Origin: Bremia lactucae
Taxonomy: Eukaryota > Oomycota > Peronosporomycetes > Peronosporales > Peronosporaceae
DNA length: 64,000 nucleotides
Direction of reading: 5' to 3'
Assembly (NCBI RefSeq): GCF_004359215.1
Contig: NC_090622.1
Span: 1,701,750 to 1,765,749, forward strand
Shown here: piece after piece, positions 11,896-22,100 of the stretch
Position numbering within the stretch: the first letter of the stretch is position 1
How the letters are laid out: the number at the start of each line of letters is the position of its first letter
Program-made: the position numbers and the translations under genes
Notes under the pieces: generated by a model
What the model was told of the DNA's origin: nothing
The model's input: only the letters and a program-made list of their open reading frames with translations
Database searches by the model: none

Positions 11896-13183
11896 CTATC
11901 CTAACCACAAATCATCTCGATATTTTGCCATGTAGCAAAAAAGGTAGGCCTTGAGCATGCTAACATAGAATGCCTGGTGCGTTGCCATAGCCGATGGCAA
12001 GTTCAAGGTGTAGCCGTTGCCGTGCACGCTAATGAACGTGAACGGTCCCACGAAATGCTTCGTACTCCCGACAGATGATACCGCGTGCATAGGTAGGTTT
12101 TTAGCATTAAGTATAACCAAATCACCAATCTAAAACACTTGCGTATTCCAACGACTATGACTGTCACTGTTTTCCTTTTGAAGGTCTTGAGCAGCAGCCA
12201 TAGCGTCCCTGACTCGTAGCCTAGTGGCTTCACCAGTTTCAATAAACGTCAGCATCTTGCGTTTTCACCGGTGGTCGAACCCCATTTAGGCCTCTCAGGT
12301 CATCGGCGACAGCCACCTCCCCATCCACATTAGAAGTTATTGGGAGCGATAGGGGAGTACGCAGATGTTGCAACCCATTTACATAGAACGGTGAACACCC
12401 TGTTGATGAATGCACCGCATTATTCATTGCGAATTCCGCTTGCGCTAACTGCGCACTTCATTGGGATAGCTCATCCACACAAACACTGCGACACACATCC
12501 TCCAAAACACGGTTGACTCGTTCGGTCTGACCATCGTCTGCGGATGATCCGCCGTCGACATATTCAGTCGAAAAAAATGTTGCCAAAAGGCGGACACGAA
12601 CCGAGGATATCGATCACTCACGAAAGACTCCAAAGTTCGTGATGTCGGAACACGTTGTCGATGAACAGCGATGCCGCATGCGGTGCCGTAATGCTTCGGC
12701 GAACCGCCACTAGTCACACCATCTTGCTGAGGCGACAAACAAACACCATAATGCCTGTACGGCCATGCCTATTTGCTGGAAGATCGAAAATGAAGCCCAT
12801 GCTCACTGACGCTAGCAGTCCACGGGACCGGCAAGCGTTGTAGCGGCGCTGCCGAAGACGAGAGAGGCTTCACTCGTTGACAAGTCTCGCACGTCTTGAT
12901 TTACGACCGGACCCACTTGTACATGTGGGGCCACCAGAAGTCATGTGCCATAGACGTACGTATTTTCGCGCCCCAAATGTCTACTATTCGGCGTATTATG
13001 TGTCTCATAAAGGATTCGGTGACGTAAGTCTTCGTCGTTAGGGACGACCACGCGTGTTTCTGCCCCCAGATTCACACTGTACAACAGGAGTCCATCGGAC
13101 AGACTATACCGATAGAAATGTGCCTGCCGGCGCTTCGTCAACTTGACGGCTTCCGAAGTGGCGCTCAACGACAATACAATCAC
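11896..13183 (-). pseudogene. Ty3/gypsy element C integrase, decayed
   Basis: Read on the minus strand, 12941-13183 holds the zinc-binding region (VVVPNDEDLRHRILYETHN, then HLGRENTYVY). Next, 12445-12738 has core motifs SDRYPRFVSAFWQHFF and MSTADHPQTM, the typical gypsy catalytic Asp-to-Glu stretch. Then come NNAVHSSTGCSPFYVNGL (12370-12427) and, in 11896-12120, the C-terminal KHFVGPFTFISVHGNGYTL and FYVSMLKAY. The order is canonical, but at least three frame changes break it. Upstream on the same strand lie its RNase H and RT. Confidence 0.88.
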
Positions 13184-14660
13184 TTAAAAATCGGGGTCTT
13201 GAACATACGCGTTGCGTATAAGCTCGAACACTGATGATTGAAGATTCACAACGTCTGCCAGTTCGTAATCAGGACGTCTCGACAGGGCGTCCGCTAGCAC
13301 ATTCTGCTTTCCTGGCTTGTAAGCCACCGAAAAGCTGTAGTTCGCAAAAAACGACAACCATCGTGCCATGCGCTGTGACAAATCGGGTGAATGAGTCGCC
13401 GTCCTCAATGAGGCATGTCGGTATAGACGACAAAGGATTTGCTGCCCAGCAGGTGAACCCGAAACTTGACAAGGGCGTACTTCATTGCTAGAAGTTCCTT
13501 GTCGTGCACTGGATAATTCTTCTCAGCGGCCCTGAGCTGCCGCGATTAAAGCAAAATTACCCGTTCATTACCATTGGCATCGCGCTGCAACAGAGCACAG
13601 CCAATGGCAAAGTCTGATGCATCACAGACCACACTAAATGGACGATCCTAGTCCGGCAACGCTAATATTGGTGCCCACTGTAGGCTCAACTTAATAGCTT
13701 CAAAAGCTTGTTGGGCCTCCTCAGTCTACGACCAGACCATATCGTTCTTTAGCAAGTTGGTCAAATGCCTGGCCATATTTGCGTAATTCTCGCTGTGCTT
13801 GTGGAAACAATTCTCGAGACCCAATCACTTGCGTAAATCCTTCTATGATGACGGCGTTGGCCAGTGTGCAATTGCACAAATCTTCTCTGGATCCGCACGG
13901 ATTCCACCCTTCCCATTCCAAAAAATGAATATTTTTCGCCCCAAAGAGGCACTTGTTGATATTCTCGCGCATACACATCAACATCGCTCGAAGGTGCTCG
14001 ATATGCACCTGAACATCCCTATTACCCCCTTCAGCCTTGCTGTGAACGAATATATCGTCGAAATGCGTCTGCGCGAAGTGCCGCATCGGCGGAAAGAGCT
14101 GCGTAACCAGCCTATCAAACGCAGCTGGTGCTTGGAAAGCCCCTGGGGCATGGCAACCATTCCCACAACATCCCACTGGGAGTACTCACTGCTGTGAGAG
14201 GAATATTTTATTCCATCATGAGTAATTGATAATAGCCGTCGACCATGTCGAGTGCGCTAGAAATACTGCATCCGGCCATGTTGCTCTGCAACACAATTTT
14301 CTGAGGAAATGGCGTAGATGCCGGAATTGTGACCGCAAACATCTTTTAAAAGCATGAACATGCGCAATTTCCCATTGGGTTTACGCACCCAAAACGTCGG
14401 CGACGAGTGTGGCAATTTTGACTCTCGGAGACAAGGCCTGCTGGGTGCTTTTCCGCAAAGAATGCGTCAATAGCGTCCACTTGCTCCTTGGGCAGTGGAA
14501 ATTGGCGTGTCGTAGAGTACTTTGTACCCGGCTCCAGATCAATCTCGTGGCGTTTACCCCGATCTGGAGGTAGCATCGAAGGAGGGTATTCCGAGACCAC
14601 ATCCGCAAAGTCCGTCAACAGAGAATAAAATGGATCCCTTGGATCTTTCAGGATGGTCAA
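13184..14660 (-). pseudogene. Ty3/gypsy element C reverse transcriptase-RNase H, decayed
   Basis: The N-terminal RT lead-in reads DPFYSLLTDFADVVSEYPPS, then RHEIDLEPGTKYSTTRQF (14346-14660). The palm is preserved as HFDDIFVHSKAEGG near 14050, an intact F-D-D catalytic box, followed by HIEHLRAMLMCMREN and CLFGAKNIHFLE. RNase H gives SQRMARWLSFFANYSFSV and YKPGKQNVLADALSRRPD (13250-13390), the classic gypsy RNase H end. Stops and shifts separate these blocks, so the element is dead despite the intact FDD box. It is the same superfamily as elements A and B. Confidence 0.9.
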
Positions 14661-14817
14661 GCCGCTCCTCTACTGTTGATGAGCCTTGCTCTACTCTGGT
14701 GCTGGCCAAAGGGATAACGACGAATTTATCGATTCTCCGAACAAGAAAAATTGCGGCCGCAATACGAAGACATGCTTTTGAAGCAGTCCTTTTAGCCACT
14801 GAATAACATTGCCTCAC

Positions 14818-15150
14818 CCAACTTCCTTCAGGCTCTCCTGACGATGAAAGTCAACTTTGAATCGAAAGCCTTGACTGCGATCCATCAACTTGATGATTGA
14901 ATACGGCCAACAACGTCGTCTGTCATGGAAATGACCGAGTCGATGCTTATTGACCAATAAAGTCGTCTATCATGGAAATGACCGAGTCGTTCTAAACACC
15001 ACGCTTCTCAACAAGCTCTTGACGGTCTTGTGTTTTCATATAAGAATGTCGACGGTGGGTGCAAGCTCCTCAAACATGTCATCTATTATTTATAAAAACA
15101 TTTTTATTTCTAATATAAAATTTTATTATTTTTAGATAATATTAAAATAT
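14818..15150. other. Gene-free linker with a 47-bp tandem repeat
   Basis: The segment 'gtcgtctgtcatggaaatga' plus its continuation occurs twice, starting at 14915 and 14962 with one substitution. The rest becomes AT-rich. No coding potential is recognised. It separates element C from a LINE fragment. Confidence 0.5.
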
Positions 15151-15171
15151 CCGGCCACACTTTAAAAAAAG

Positions 15172-15835
15172 AGGCGGAGTGTCCTCTAGCCTTTAGCAGC
15201 GCTGTGGCACTGCAGATTGCTGATAGTGGAGACAAATTCGCCGAGATCGCACAGCTGCACGTAATAAACTGCGTGCTTTGTGCAACGCGCCCGGATGAAG
15301 TTGCAACATTCCGCACAAAACGGACAAGTCTTATAAGAATGGCGATCCGTCAAAGCGCAAAGATATCTTTGAACGTGTGCAAAGTGGTAGACGTCCTCTG
15401 ACTCGATCTGGGAGCTATCTCGAGCTACTAAGGTCTTATCTATTTTTGAATGTCGATTTTGCGCCAGCCATTTTCACCAACAATCACTGGATTCAGTATA
15501 TCACGCGGCATCCGGTTGAATGGGTTCCAATGCACCACACGCGGCTTCTTCATCCCAAACCCGCTTCTACGCTCTTGCTACGAGACCTTGGATTGTTCTA
15601 CATTGAACAATGGGGTGGAGTTTATTGGCAAGGTTATCTATTAGACGACCTTGAAGAACTTTGCAACCTCGAAGGCTTCCACTCGAAAGACTCTTTGGTT
15701 CTCCAGCTCCAGTTTGTTAACGGTGAGGTGGCGGTGGGAGCAGGCAGCTTACCCGTCATAATCAAATCCTTCTTGGCTCAATCAATACGGACAAACGTCA
15801 GTGCTCTTAATGTAAGCCAAACTGTATCAAAATGA
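15172..15835 (+). pseudogene. L1-like LINE ORF1 C-terminal fragment (copy F)
   Basis: Plus-strand frames encode FSSAVALQIADSGDKFAEIA followed by QLHVINCVLCATRP, then WIQYITRHPVEWVPMHHTRL and WGGVYWQGYLLDDLEEL. These match the ORF1 protein of LINE copy D (41600-42609, minus: AVALKIADSKDKIAEIAQLH, NYHWIHYITG) and copies B and C. A frame change separates the two halves. The 5' two thirds of ORF1 and all of ORF2 in this orientation are missing. Next to it an ORF2 fragment runs in the opposite direction, so this is a separate insertion or an inverted rearrangement. Confidence 0.75.
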
Positions 15836-15959
15836 ATGACCACCTATGTGGCTCGGTGAGCAGGCAGTGATGGCTGTTTAAAAGATCTTTTTGAACTACC
15901 TACACTGGTCGCGTAAGATTAAACACGGCACTGGTCTACTTCATCAAGCCACACGAGGA

Positions 15960-17420
15960 AGAATAGCCCATGCGGTCTAGCAGCCTGAACATGTAATTCT
16001 AATTGACTCGATTGACCGATTTCTAAAAGTCAAGAACACCACGTATGCCTCCTCGTCGAGACTTGCTGCAAGGTCTTGGAGATCAGCAAGAAAACGCACG
16101 TGATGGTGGATTGAGCGGAGCGGACAGTTCAGTTCTGATCAGAGGGGATTTCTTTCCGATATTTTTTGTAGGCGGAACGTCCGCGCTTTTGACAGCATCT
16201 ATACATCGACTTGTATGAGCAATGGGATAGTTGCCTGGATCAAAGCGTGAACCTTTTTGGTGCAATAGGACAACAGCTGACTTTCGCTGCGATGCTAAGC
16301 GTGTCACGCCCGAAGCGATCGTAGAACACCAGAGCGAGACAATCCCGAATGTTGCTGGCGTGACTTGATAGAAAGCCGCAATCAAGCCAAGCCGTCTATC
16401 CCAGGAGACGATGTTCCCTTTATATATCATACACATCACGGTAGTTTTGATTCGGCTCTGTCCGATATCTTACGGCAACTTCGTCAAGTGCAACTCGAGC
16501 GCTATCGACTGCTTCAGTGTCTCCATACGAAGATTCCTGCATATTTTGCAGCTGCTTCTTAATTTTTTTTTACTTCTCCTAAAGCTTGCCTGCGTTTGAT
16601 ACTATGCGCAGCTGATTGCGGATGGCTTCAGCTTGACGCTTATTTGCCGACACGACTTATGGATGCTCAAGAAGGTACCGTGGAAACTTTCAGTAGCCCC
16701 TGCCATGGACCTGAGATCCTGACTTGAAACTGACACTGTGCGCAATGTAGTCACCGGTATGCTTGAGGTTGAAGTACTTGGCATCGTGAAAGACCTGGTT
16801 GGACGATTCAGACATCAGTATGTAGTCTAGTCTTTCAAGGCATAGGATCGGTAAAGCCAGGGGAGTGTTCAAATCACTAAGCACAAAGTGGGTTGCATTA
16901 TCATCAAACCTTCTTGCGTCCAGGCTTAAGTATAATGAATATTGTTTTGTGTGCTTGTCCACAAGAGCTTACGCGTTGTTGATGCAGATAGAAGAAAACT
17001 CAATCATCACTCGCACAACGAAGTAACGGTCAGAAACTGATAAACGCGGAGACTTCGGCAACTGTGTCGAAGCCAGAAAGTAGGAGCGCAGCACTGTGAG
17101 GATGCCATTGGTTCCACCGCTAGTAGGTTGATCCAGCAGTGCTTGTTGTCACTAAAAAAACATTTTGTGATTGAGTGTCGATTCAAGATGGAAGCGGAAG
17201 GTATCGAGAGGGTGACGGTTTGCAAGCTTAGTCTCGTAAAGACAAGAGACAAAGCGCTTGGAGAGCAGCTGTTCGATCAAAGTTGTCCATTTTTTCTCAT
17301 GCCGTTGGTGTTCACTGTCAGATCACTGACATTTTGTTCAGGAGATCTTGGGGGCCAAGAGCGTGTGGTAAGACCGCCCGCTACCACTGCATCGACCTGT
17401 CTTATGTTGAAGATTTATGT
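15960..17420 (-). pseudogene. L1-like LINE ORF2, endonuclease and 5' RT part (copy B)
   Basis: On the minus strand, an APE-type endonuclease remnant (17330 down to about 16700) ends with HFVLSDLNTPLALP, RLDYILMSES and GDYIAHSVSF. It is followed by the RT lead-in between 16439 and 16083 (VVLLHQKGSRFDPGNYPIAH). The matching segments in copy D are VLGDLNTPLNPRLD, LHYVLMSES and VVLLHKKRSRAEPGNYRPIA. It breaks off at about 15960 inside the RT, so the catalytic [YF]ADD region is absent. Stops and shifts are present. Confidence 0.8.
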
Positions 17421-17528
17421 CTTTATCGAAAGTGTTGCGCTTTATGCGTTTGCGTGTATAGGAGAAATATAGCAAGGGATTGTATGACAAGTATAATACG
17501 GAAAAATAGTGTGTGCAAAATCATGCGC

Positions 17529-17760
17529 TGTTGCTCAGTCGGGTAAGGCATGGCAGTGCCATCCCACAGGTCACCGGTTCGATACCCAGCAACGACAAGA
17601 AGTAAAACCTTCGAGAACTGGTGTTTAGGGTTCACCAGCGCTGTACTGCCAGACAGTGACGTCACCCAGTTTATAGTGGTCCACGTATGTGGGAAAGGAG
17701 GTGCATTGAACGATAGGAAAGAGATAACGGTAGGACAGAGTTAACGGTAGGATCGAGATA
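17529..17760 (+). mobile_element. tRNA-headed SINE-like insertion inside LINE copy B
   Basis: A Pol III type 2 promoter is readable: an A-box-like TTGCTCAGTCGG at 17531 and an exact B box GGTTCGATACC at about 17575-17585, about 33 nt apart. GTTGCT and AGCAAC at the ends of the head can pair as an acceptor-like stem. It lies exactly between the start of ORF2 and the end of ORF1 of copy B, adding some 250-300 bp relative to copy D. No clear target duplication was found, so the 3' end is approximate. Confidence 0.5.
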
Positions 17761-17764
17761 ACTA

Positions 17765-20030
17765 AAAATACAACTCACTTTCCGGTTTATAATCTCGACC
17801 GTAAGCCCATCTTCATGCTCATAGGATAACGTAATTTAACATCTTCTACGACCTGTAGCTTCAACACCGATTCATTCATGAGGTATGCACCTTCAAGCTT
17901 GCGCTGCTCTTCAATTTCTTCGAGTAGGTGCCCTTGCCACTGGACTTGACGCCACTGATCCATGCGGAGAGGCTCAAGATCTGAGCGGAGCAGTCTCAGG
18001 AGCGCGTTGGGATGTAGCAGCCGCACATGGTGAGCCGAAACCCATTCGACAGGCTCGCCGGTGACGAACTGAATCTAATGGTCTTTGCCGAAGATCGTCG
18101 GAGCGGCTGACATCAGCGCACTTCTAAAAACAAACAGCGCCTTCGTAAATCGTGTGAGCTCGTGGATCTGATCCATACGTGTCCACCACTTTGCACATGC
18201 CTTATACAAGTCTGTGCACTTGTAAGGAACTGACGATCTCATCACTCTCATCCATTTTGCGCTTAACGTGATGTCTTCGTCTGACATCGTTGCACTTAGT
18301 ACGCGGTTGATCATGTACAGCTGCGCCAGTTCGGCAATCCCTAGAGCGACATCGCACTGTTGAAAAATAATGCTTCCTTCAACACCTTCTTAAGAACGTC
18401 GTCCGGTTTTATTTTTTAGCGTTCTCAGTAATCTTCAGGCGCAAACTACCTTTCCATCGGCTGCCTCGAAAAGTCCAGGAAGCATTAAGTATCGCGGCGT
18501 TCTTATTGTTCATCATCGACTCTGCCACGTTGACTATCGGTGTCGCTTTCTTCACCTTGAGAATTTTTGGCGCTTCTCGACAAAAAAGGCTGCCTCTGTT
18601 GACGACTTAAGAGCATCCGGAATCGCGATGTCGGCTGGGTTTCTCCGGGGACACTTGCCGTACTTGGCTTCGACTGTCGCTCAAATTTCGTGAACGATGC
18701 GTTTATCATTTGTAGTTCCGCAAAGTAATTCTTCGTCGTGATGACGTTAAGTTTGTGTGGGACGTGCTTTGTTATCATGCTGGAAAAGTAGACTTCGCCA
18801 CGCTTGCGCTTTGTCTTATTCTGTGACGGTCGTAAAACCATTTGTAAGCATCAGCGTCGGTTGCGTTTTGCATGTTGGACTTGGGTGGTAGTGAAATTAG
18901 ACCAGAAGACTCTTGGAACGTCGATATCGAGAGTGCGTCGTCCAAGTCAATTGCCTCTTTTGCAAGCTGATGAGTCGCAGCTTTGCGACCACGTTGAGCT
19001 CTTAGGTCGAGCTGGTTTTTCCCGTTCTCATCGATTTTTGAGTGGACTACGCTGCGAAAATCGAAGAAAAAGGGGAAAACCAGCTCGACATAAGAGCTCA
19101 ACGTGGTCGCAAAGCTGCGAATTGGTATGAGTAGCGTGCAGCACTGGTACCTTAACGAGACGCTGTGGTGATTTTGGAATTGCGCTTGCCTTGAGTTTGG
19201 CTGACTGGGCTGCACGGGTTGGTGCAGAAGGAACTGATGCGGACGGCTTCGGTTGGACACAGAGAGCGCATCCAGGTTGACCTCATGGTGAGATCAGAAG
19301 CCGGATGGAAGACAATCTGACTAAGACGGTGCATCTTTGCCGTGAGCTGGATGGAGCTTGTTGTCGACGATGACCTGGTCGGAGACTGAGTAACGGGGGA
19401 CACTTGACGGATCTAAAGAAGACACGCCAGGTCGCAGACGTGAGATCTGTTGCTGAATTTATATCGCGGAACGTGTCGTCGGTATAGCATCAGGTTCATG
19501 TCTGCGTCGAAGCCATCGTTCGAGATATCCAGGTAGAACTTGTTCGCGAGGACATCAAACGTTTTGAAAGGGCAGATACCTACGAGAATGTTAACAGACG
19601 TGCGCTCGAGGAGTAAGCACGCAGACTGTGACTTTATTTTTCGACGCAGGTTATCGCCCGGCATCTTAGAAACTTGACCAACGAGGAACTCGCTGCACAG
19701 CTAGTCGAGCACGAGAGTGCCGTGCATCTTACTCATGAGTGTGGCCATAATGTTTGGAGGGGTAACGTAGTCAACGCCTTCCCGCTCTCAATCACCACGT
19801 CGAACTTGGCGCGAGGGAGTCGGTATGGGCGAGATTGAATGATACGAGCGCTAATACAGGACCAGTCACCACCAGCTGCATAGTGACGCTCAATCGTCTC
19901 GATCGAAAAAAACGCAAGAGGCATTGAAGCCTCAACTCGACAGCGGGCTGTGTCAAAGGAAGACTTGTCTCGGCAAATGGTCTCGTGATGAAACAACAGT
20001 TCGACGATTGTCGGCCGCGACTTTCAACTG
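17765..20030 (-). pseudogene. L1-like LINE ORF1 (copy B), decayed
   Basis: Reading down the minus strand: DTARCRVEASMPLAFFSIET followed by ERHYAAGGDWSCISARI (19733-19996), then ACLLLERTSVNILVGICPFK (19413-19664), KRKRGEVYFSSMI (18503-18841) and ITLSAKWMRVMRSSVPYKCT (18075-18314). The last part is HPNALLRLLRSDLEPLRMDQ followed by WRQVQWQGHLLEEIEE (17787-18026). The same order is present in copy C (26945-29278, plus). It is split over at least six frames. ORF1 proteins of L1-like LINEs bind element RNA; the fold of this one was not recognised. An inverted repeat sits inside it at 18975-19120. Confidence 0.75.
18975..19120. repeat. Inverted repeat, 48-nt arms, about 50-nt spacer
   Basis: Arm 1 (18975-19023) starts TCGCAGCTTTGCGACC and runs to GGTTTTTCCC. 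Arm 2 (19073-19120) is its reverse complement with one substitution and one single-base indel. The spacer itself contains CGATTTT...AAAATCG, giving a nested hairpin. It lies inside the dead LINE ORF1 copy B. Confidence 0.95.
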
Positions 20031-20044
20031 AGCTATATATGGGC

Positions 20045-20125
20045 CTAGCAGCGGTTGTATAGCTCAGTCGTACACCCCACTTCTAATAGTGCTGCGGCTC
20101 AGGGTTCGAGCCCGTGTATGACCAT
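20045..20125 (+). repeat. Degenerate tRNA-like sequence
   Basis: The string 'gtatagctcagtcgtaca' resembles a tRNA D-arm/A box, and 'gggttcgagcccgtg' is a good T-arm/B box 45-50 nt farther on. A full cloverleaf with a 7-nt anticodon loop could not be drawn convincingly, so this is called a tRNA relic or SINE head rather than a gene. Confidence 0.4.
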
Positions 20126-20238
20126 AGCGGTTCTCCTCGTCAGACGAAATTTAAAAGTCACTGTAGTGGGGCAGATGCAAATTTAAACGGTCACAATTAA
20201 ACCTTCTCTATGCTTGTCGATGAATCCCACTTAAAAAG

Positions 20239-20530
20239 GGTCCGGCCCTAGTGCAGTGGTCAAGGACCGAAATGGTGTGCCATAGGTCATGGGCTTAAAA
20301 CCCGCTCCAACCAAATACAGCAAATGCAGCAGACTTTCCGATACCCTTGGGACCCCTGGTATCGTTGAGCACAGATAAGCCCCAGGGCTAGAAGTAAAAA
20401 AAATCAGAATTTAATAAACTGAAAGAAAAATTCAGATTTAAAAGGATGAGTTCTATAGTATCTTAGCCAAAGACGAGTAGGTATAGGTTGTGTTAACGAT
20501 AAATGTACGACCGACTTGCAACTGAGCTAG
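20239..20530 (+). mobile_element. SINE family A, inverted single copy
   Basis: The tRNA-like head has an exact A box TAGTGCAGTGG (about 20249-20259) and a weak B box GGCTTAAAACC. The body shares with the units at 20903-21737 the segments for 'ggtatcgttgagcacagataagccc' (in two parts here), an A-rich stretch, and the distal 'gttgtgttaacgataaa'. Near its end, 20460-20484 is the antisense of a U2 snRNA 5'-end-like sequence. It then runs into 'acttgcaactgagctagacg', the antisense of a tRNA 5' half. Orientation is opposite to the three copies at 20903-21737. Confidence 0.65.
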
Positions 20531-20902
20531 ACGGGCACTTCACAATTTGTCAGCTAACCCAAATGTCGACTTTGAGACGAACCCAGCCCAAGATTCCAGC
20601 TTTTTCTGCCCCAGCCGTCCGTTCTTTGCGCTTGCACGATGAAGAATCCATCTGCCGCCCCTTCTCTACCCTTTGCCGACGAGACGACCCTTGTCGCGTC
20701 TGGACCGGATCTTGTTCTTAAAACTTTCTCGAAGGAGAATCCAGCGATCGCGTCTTGTTCTGTCGCTCCTGGACAGTCTCTCGCTCACAAAGTAAATATC
20801 CAGTCCAAACCTGTCGCTTTTCTTGAACCCGCTCCTAACAGAAACTTTGAAATGCTCCCTCCTCCAAGTGACCCGCGGAGGCTTTGACCAATTCTGCCAA
20901 CA
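20531..20902 (+). other. Unique cassette between inverted SINE A copies
   Basis: This GC-richer stretch is bounded on both sides by the same end of SINE family A in opposite orientation. An 82-codon frame (20639-20887) beginning MKNPSAAPSLPFADETTLVA and a 72-codon frame (20503-20721) overlap it. The 82-codon product is rich in Pro, Ala and Ser and ends PPPSDPRRL. No family was recognised. It could be a captured exon or an ORF1 piece. Confidence 0.3.
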
Positions 20903-21737
20903 CGGTCGTATGTTTATCGTTAACACAACTTATACTTACTCGGCTTTGGCTAGGATATTCTACAAATTACATTTTTAGTCTATTTTTTTTCAGATTCTTT
21001 TTTCTAATTTTAATTATAGCCCTAGGGTTTATCTGTGCTTAACGATACCCGGGATCCCAAGAGTACCGGAAAGTCTGTTTCATGCATAATTTTTAGCTGA
21101 TGCGGGAATCAAATCCATGACATAGTCGATCCTTAAGCACTACATCAAGTAGGACACCTTGACCCCTGTAGCTCAGTTGCAAGTCGGTCGTGTAATAATC
21201 GTTAATACAACCTATATTTACTCGGCTTTGGCTAAGATATTAAAAAACTCATCCTTTTAATTTTGTGTTTTTTTTAACTTTTTTAATCCTGATTTAAATT
21301 CAAGCTTTATAGCTTGTCTGTGATCAACGATGCCCGGGATCCCAAGAGTACCGGAAAGTCTGTTTCATGTATATTTTTAGTTGATGCGGCAATCAAATCC
21401 ATATCCTAGTCGATCCTTAAAATCTACACCAAGGCAGGACACCTCGGCCCCTGCAGCTCGGTTACAAGTCGGTCGTATATTAATCGTTAACACAACCTAT
21501 ACCTACTCGGCTTTGGCTAAGATATTAAATAACTCATCCTTTTAAATTTGATTTTCTTCCAACTTTTTTGATTCTGATTTAAATTCAAGCCTTAGGGCTT
21601 ATCTGTGCTCAACGATACCCGGGGTCCCAATGGTATCGGAAAGTATCCTGCATATGCTATTTTTGGTTAGAGCGGGGGTAAATCCCGTGGTCTTTGAGTC
21701 AACATGTCGGTCCTTGACCACTGCACCAGATCGGACG
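20903..21737 (-). repeat. SINE family A, three head-to-tail 285-bp units
   Basis: The 'cccgggatccc' landmark recurs at 21048 and 21333, with a variant at 21618, so the period is exactly 285 bp. On the minus strand each unit has a tRNA-like head, with an A-box-like sequence and a B-box-like GGATTTGATTCCC in unit 1. Each then has a T/A-rich body and ends 'gttaacgat...cgaccg'. Each contains on the plus strand a U2 5'-end-like segment at 20932-20956, 21214-21238 and 21499-21523. Exact periodicity points to tandem duplication rather than three independent insertions. Confidence 0.75.
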
Positions 21738-21740
21738 CCT

Positions 21741-21912
21741 GCCCGTCTAGCTCATTCAGTAGAGCGCAAAACTCTTAATTTTGTAATCGTGTGTTTAAGC
21801 CCCAAGGTACGCGCTCGGATTCCAAGGTTGCTTGCTATCGTGCCACGTGCTTACCCTGCTAACTGCGCCGCTGACCTATATGCCCCTTTGCCGTCATAGC
21901 ACGCTGGTGGAG
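21741..21912 (+). mobile_element. tRNA-Lys-derived SINE, dispersed copy
   Basis: The head (21741-21813) is a degenerate tRNA-Lys: GCCCGTCTAGCTCATTCAGT at the 5' end and CTCTTAA in the anticodon loop, so anticodon CUU is kept. The T arm is mutated (GTTTAAGCC). It is followed by about 100 nt matching the DNA downstream of the tRNA-Lys genes in the 34361-37913 array ('ccaaggttgct', 'gccgctgacc', 'tatgcccctttg', 'gtcatagcac'). Similarity ends at GGTGGAG, just before the TTTT found in the array units. Interpreted as a retroposed read-through Pol III transcript. Confidence 0.75.
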
Positions 21913-22100
21913 GATGATGGTATACATACAGGCAAATGTAAGATCACCCACCAATGCTTTAAGCTAGGTGCATGGGTTCTAATTGGCCGTCTATCTCAGT
22001 TGAAAGGCTGTCTTTATTAGTAAAATTAGACAGTATGACCTATCAGTCGCCGTGCTTCACCGGCGGCACACTTGTCACTTATGTGCCTTGTCGGGCGTTC

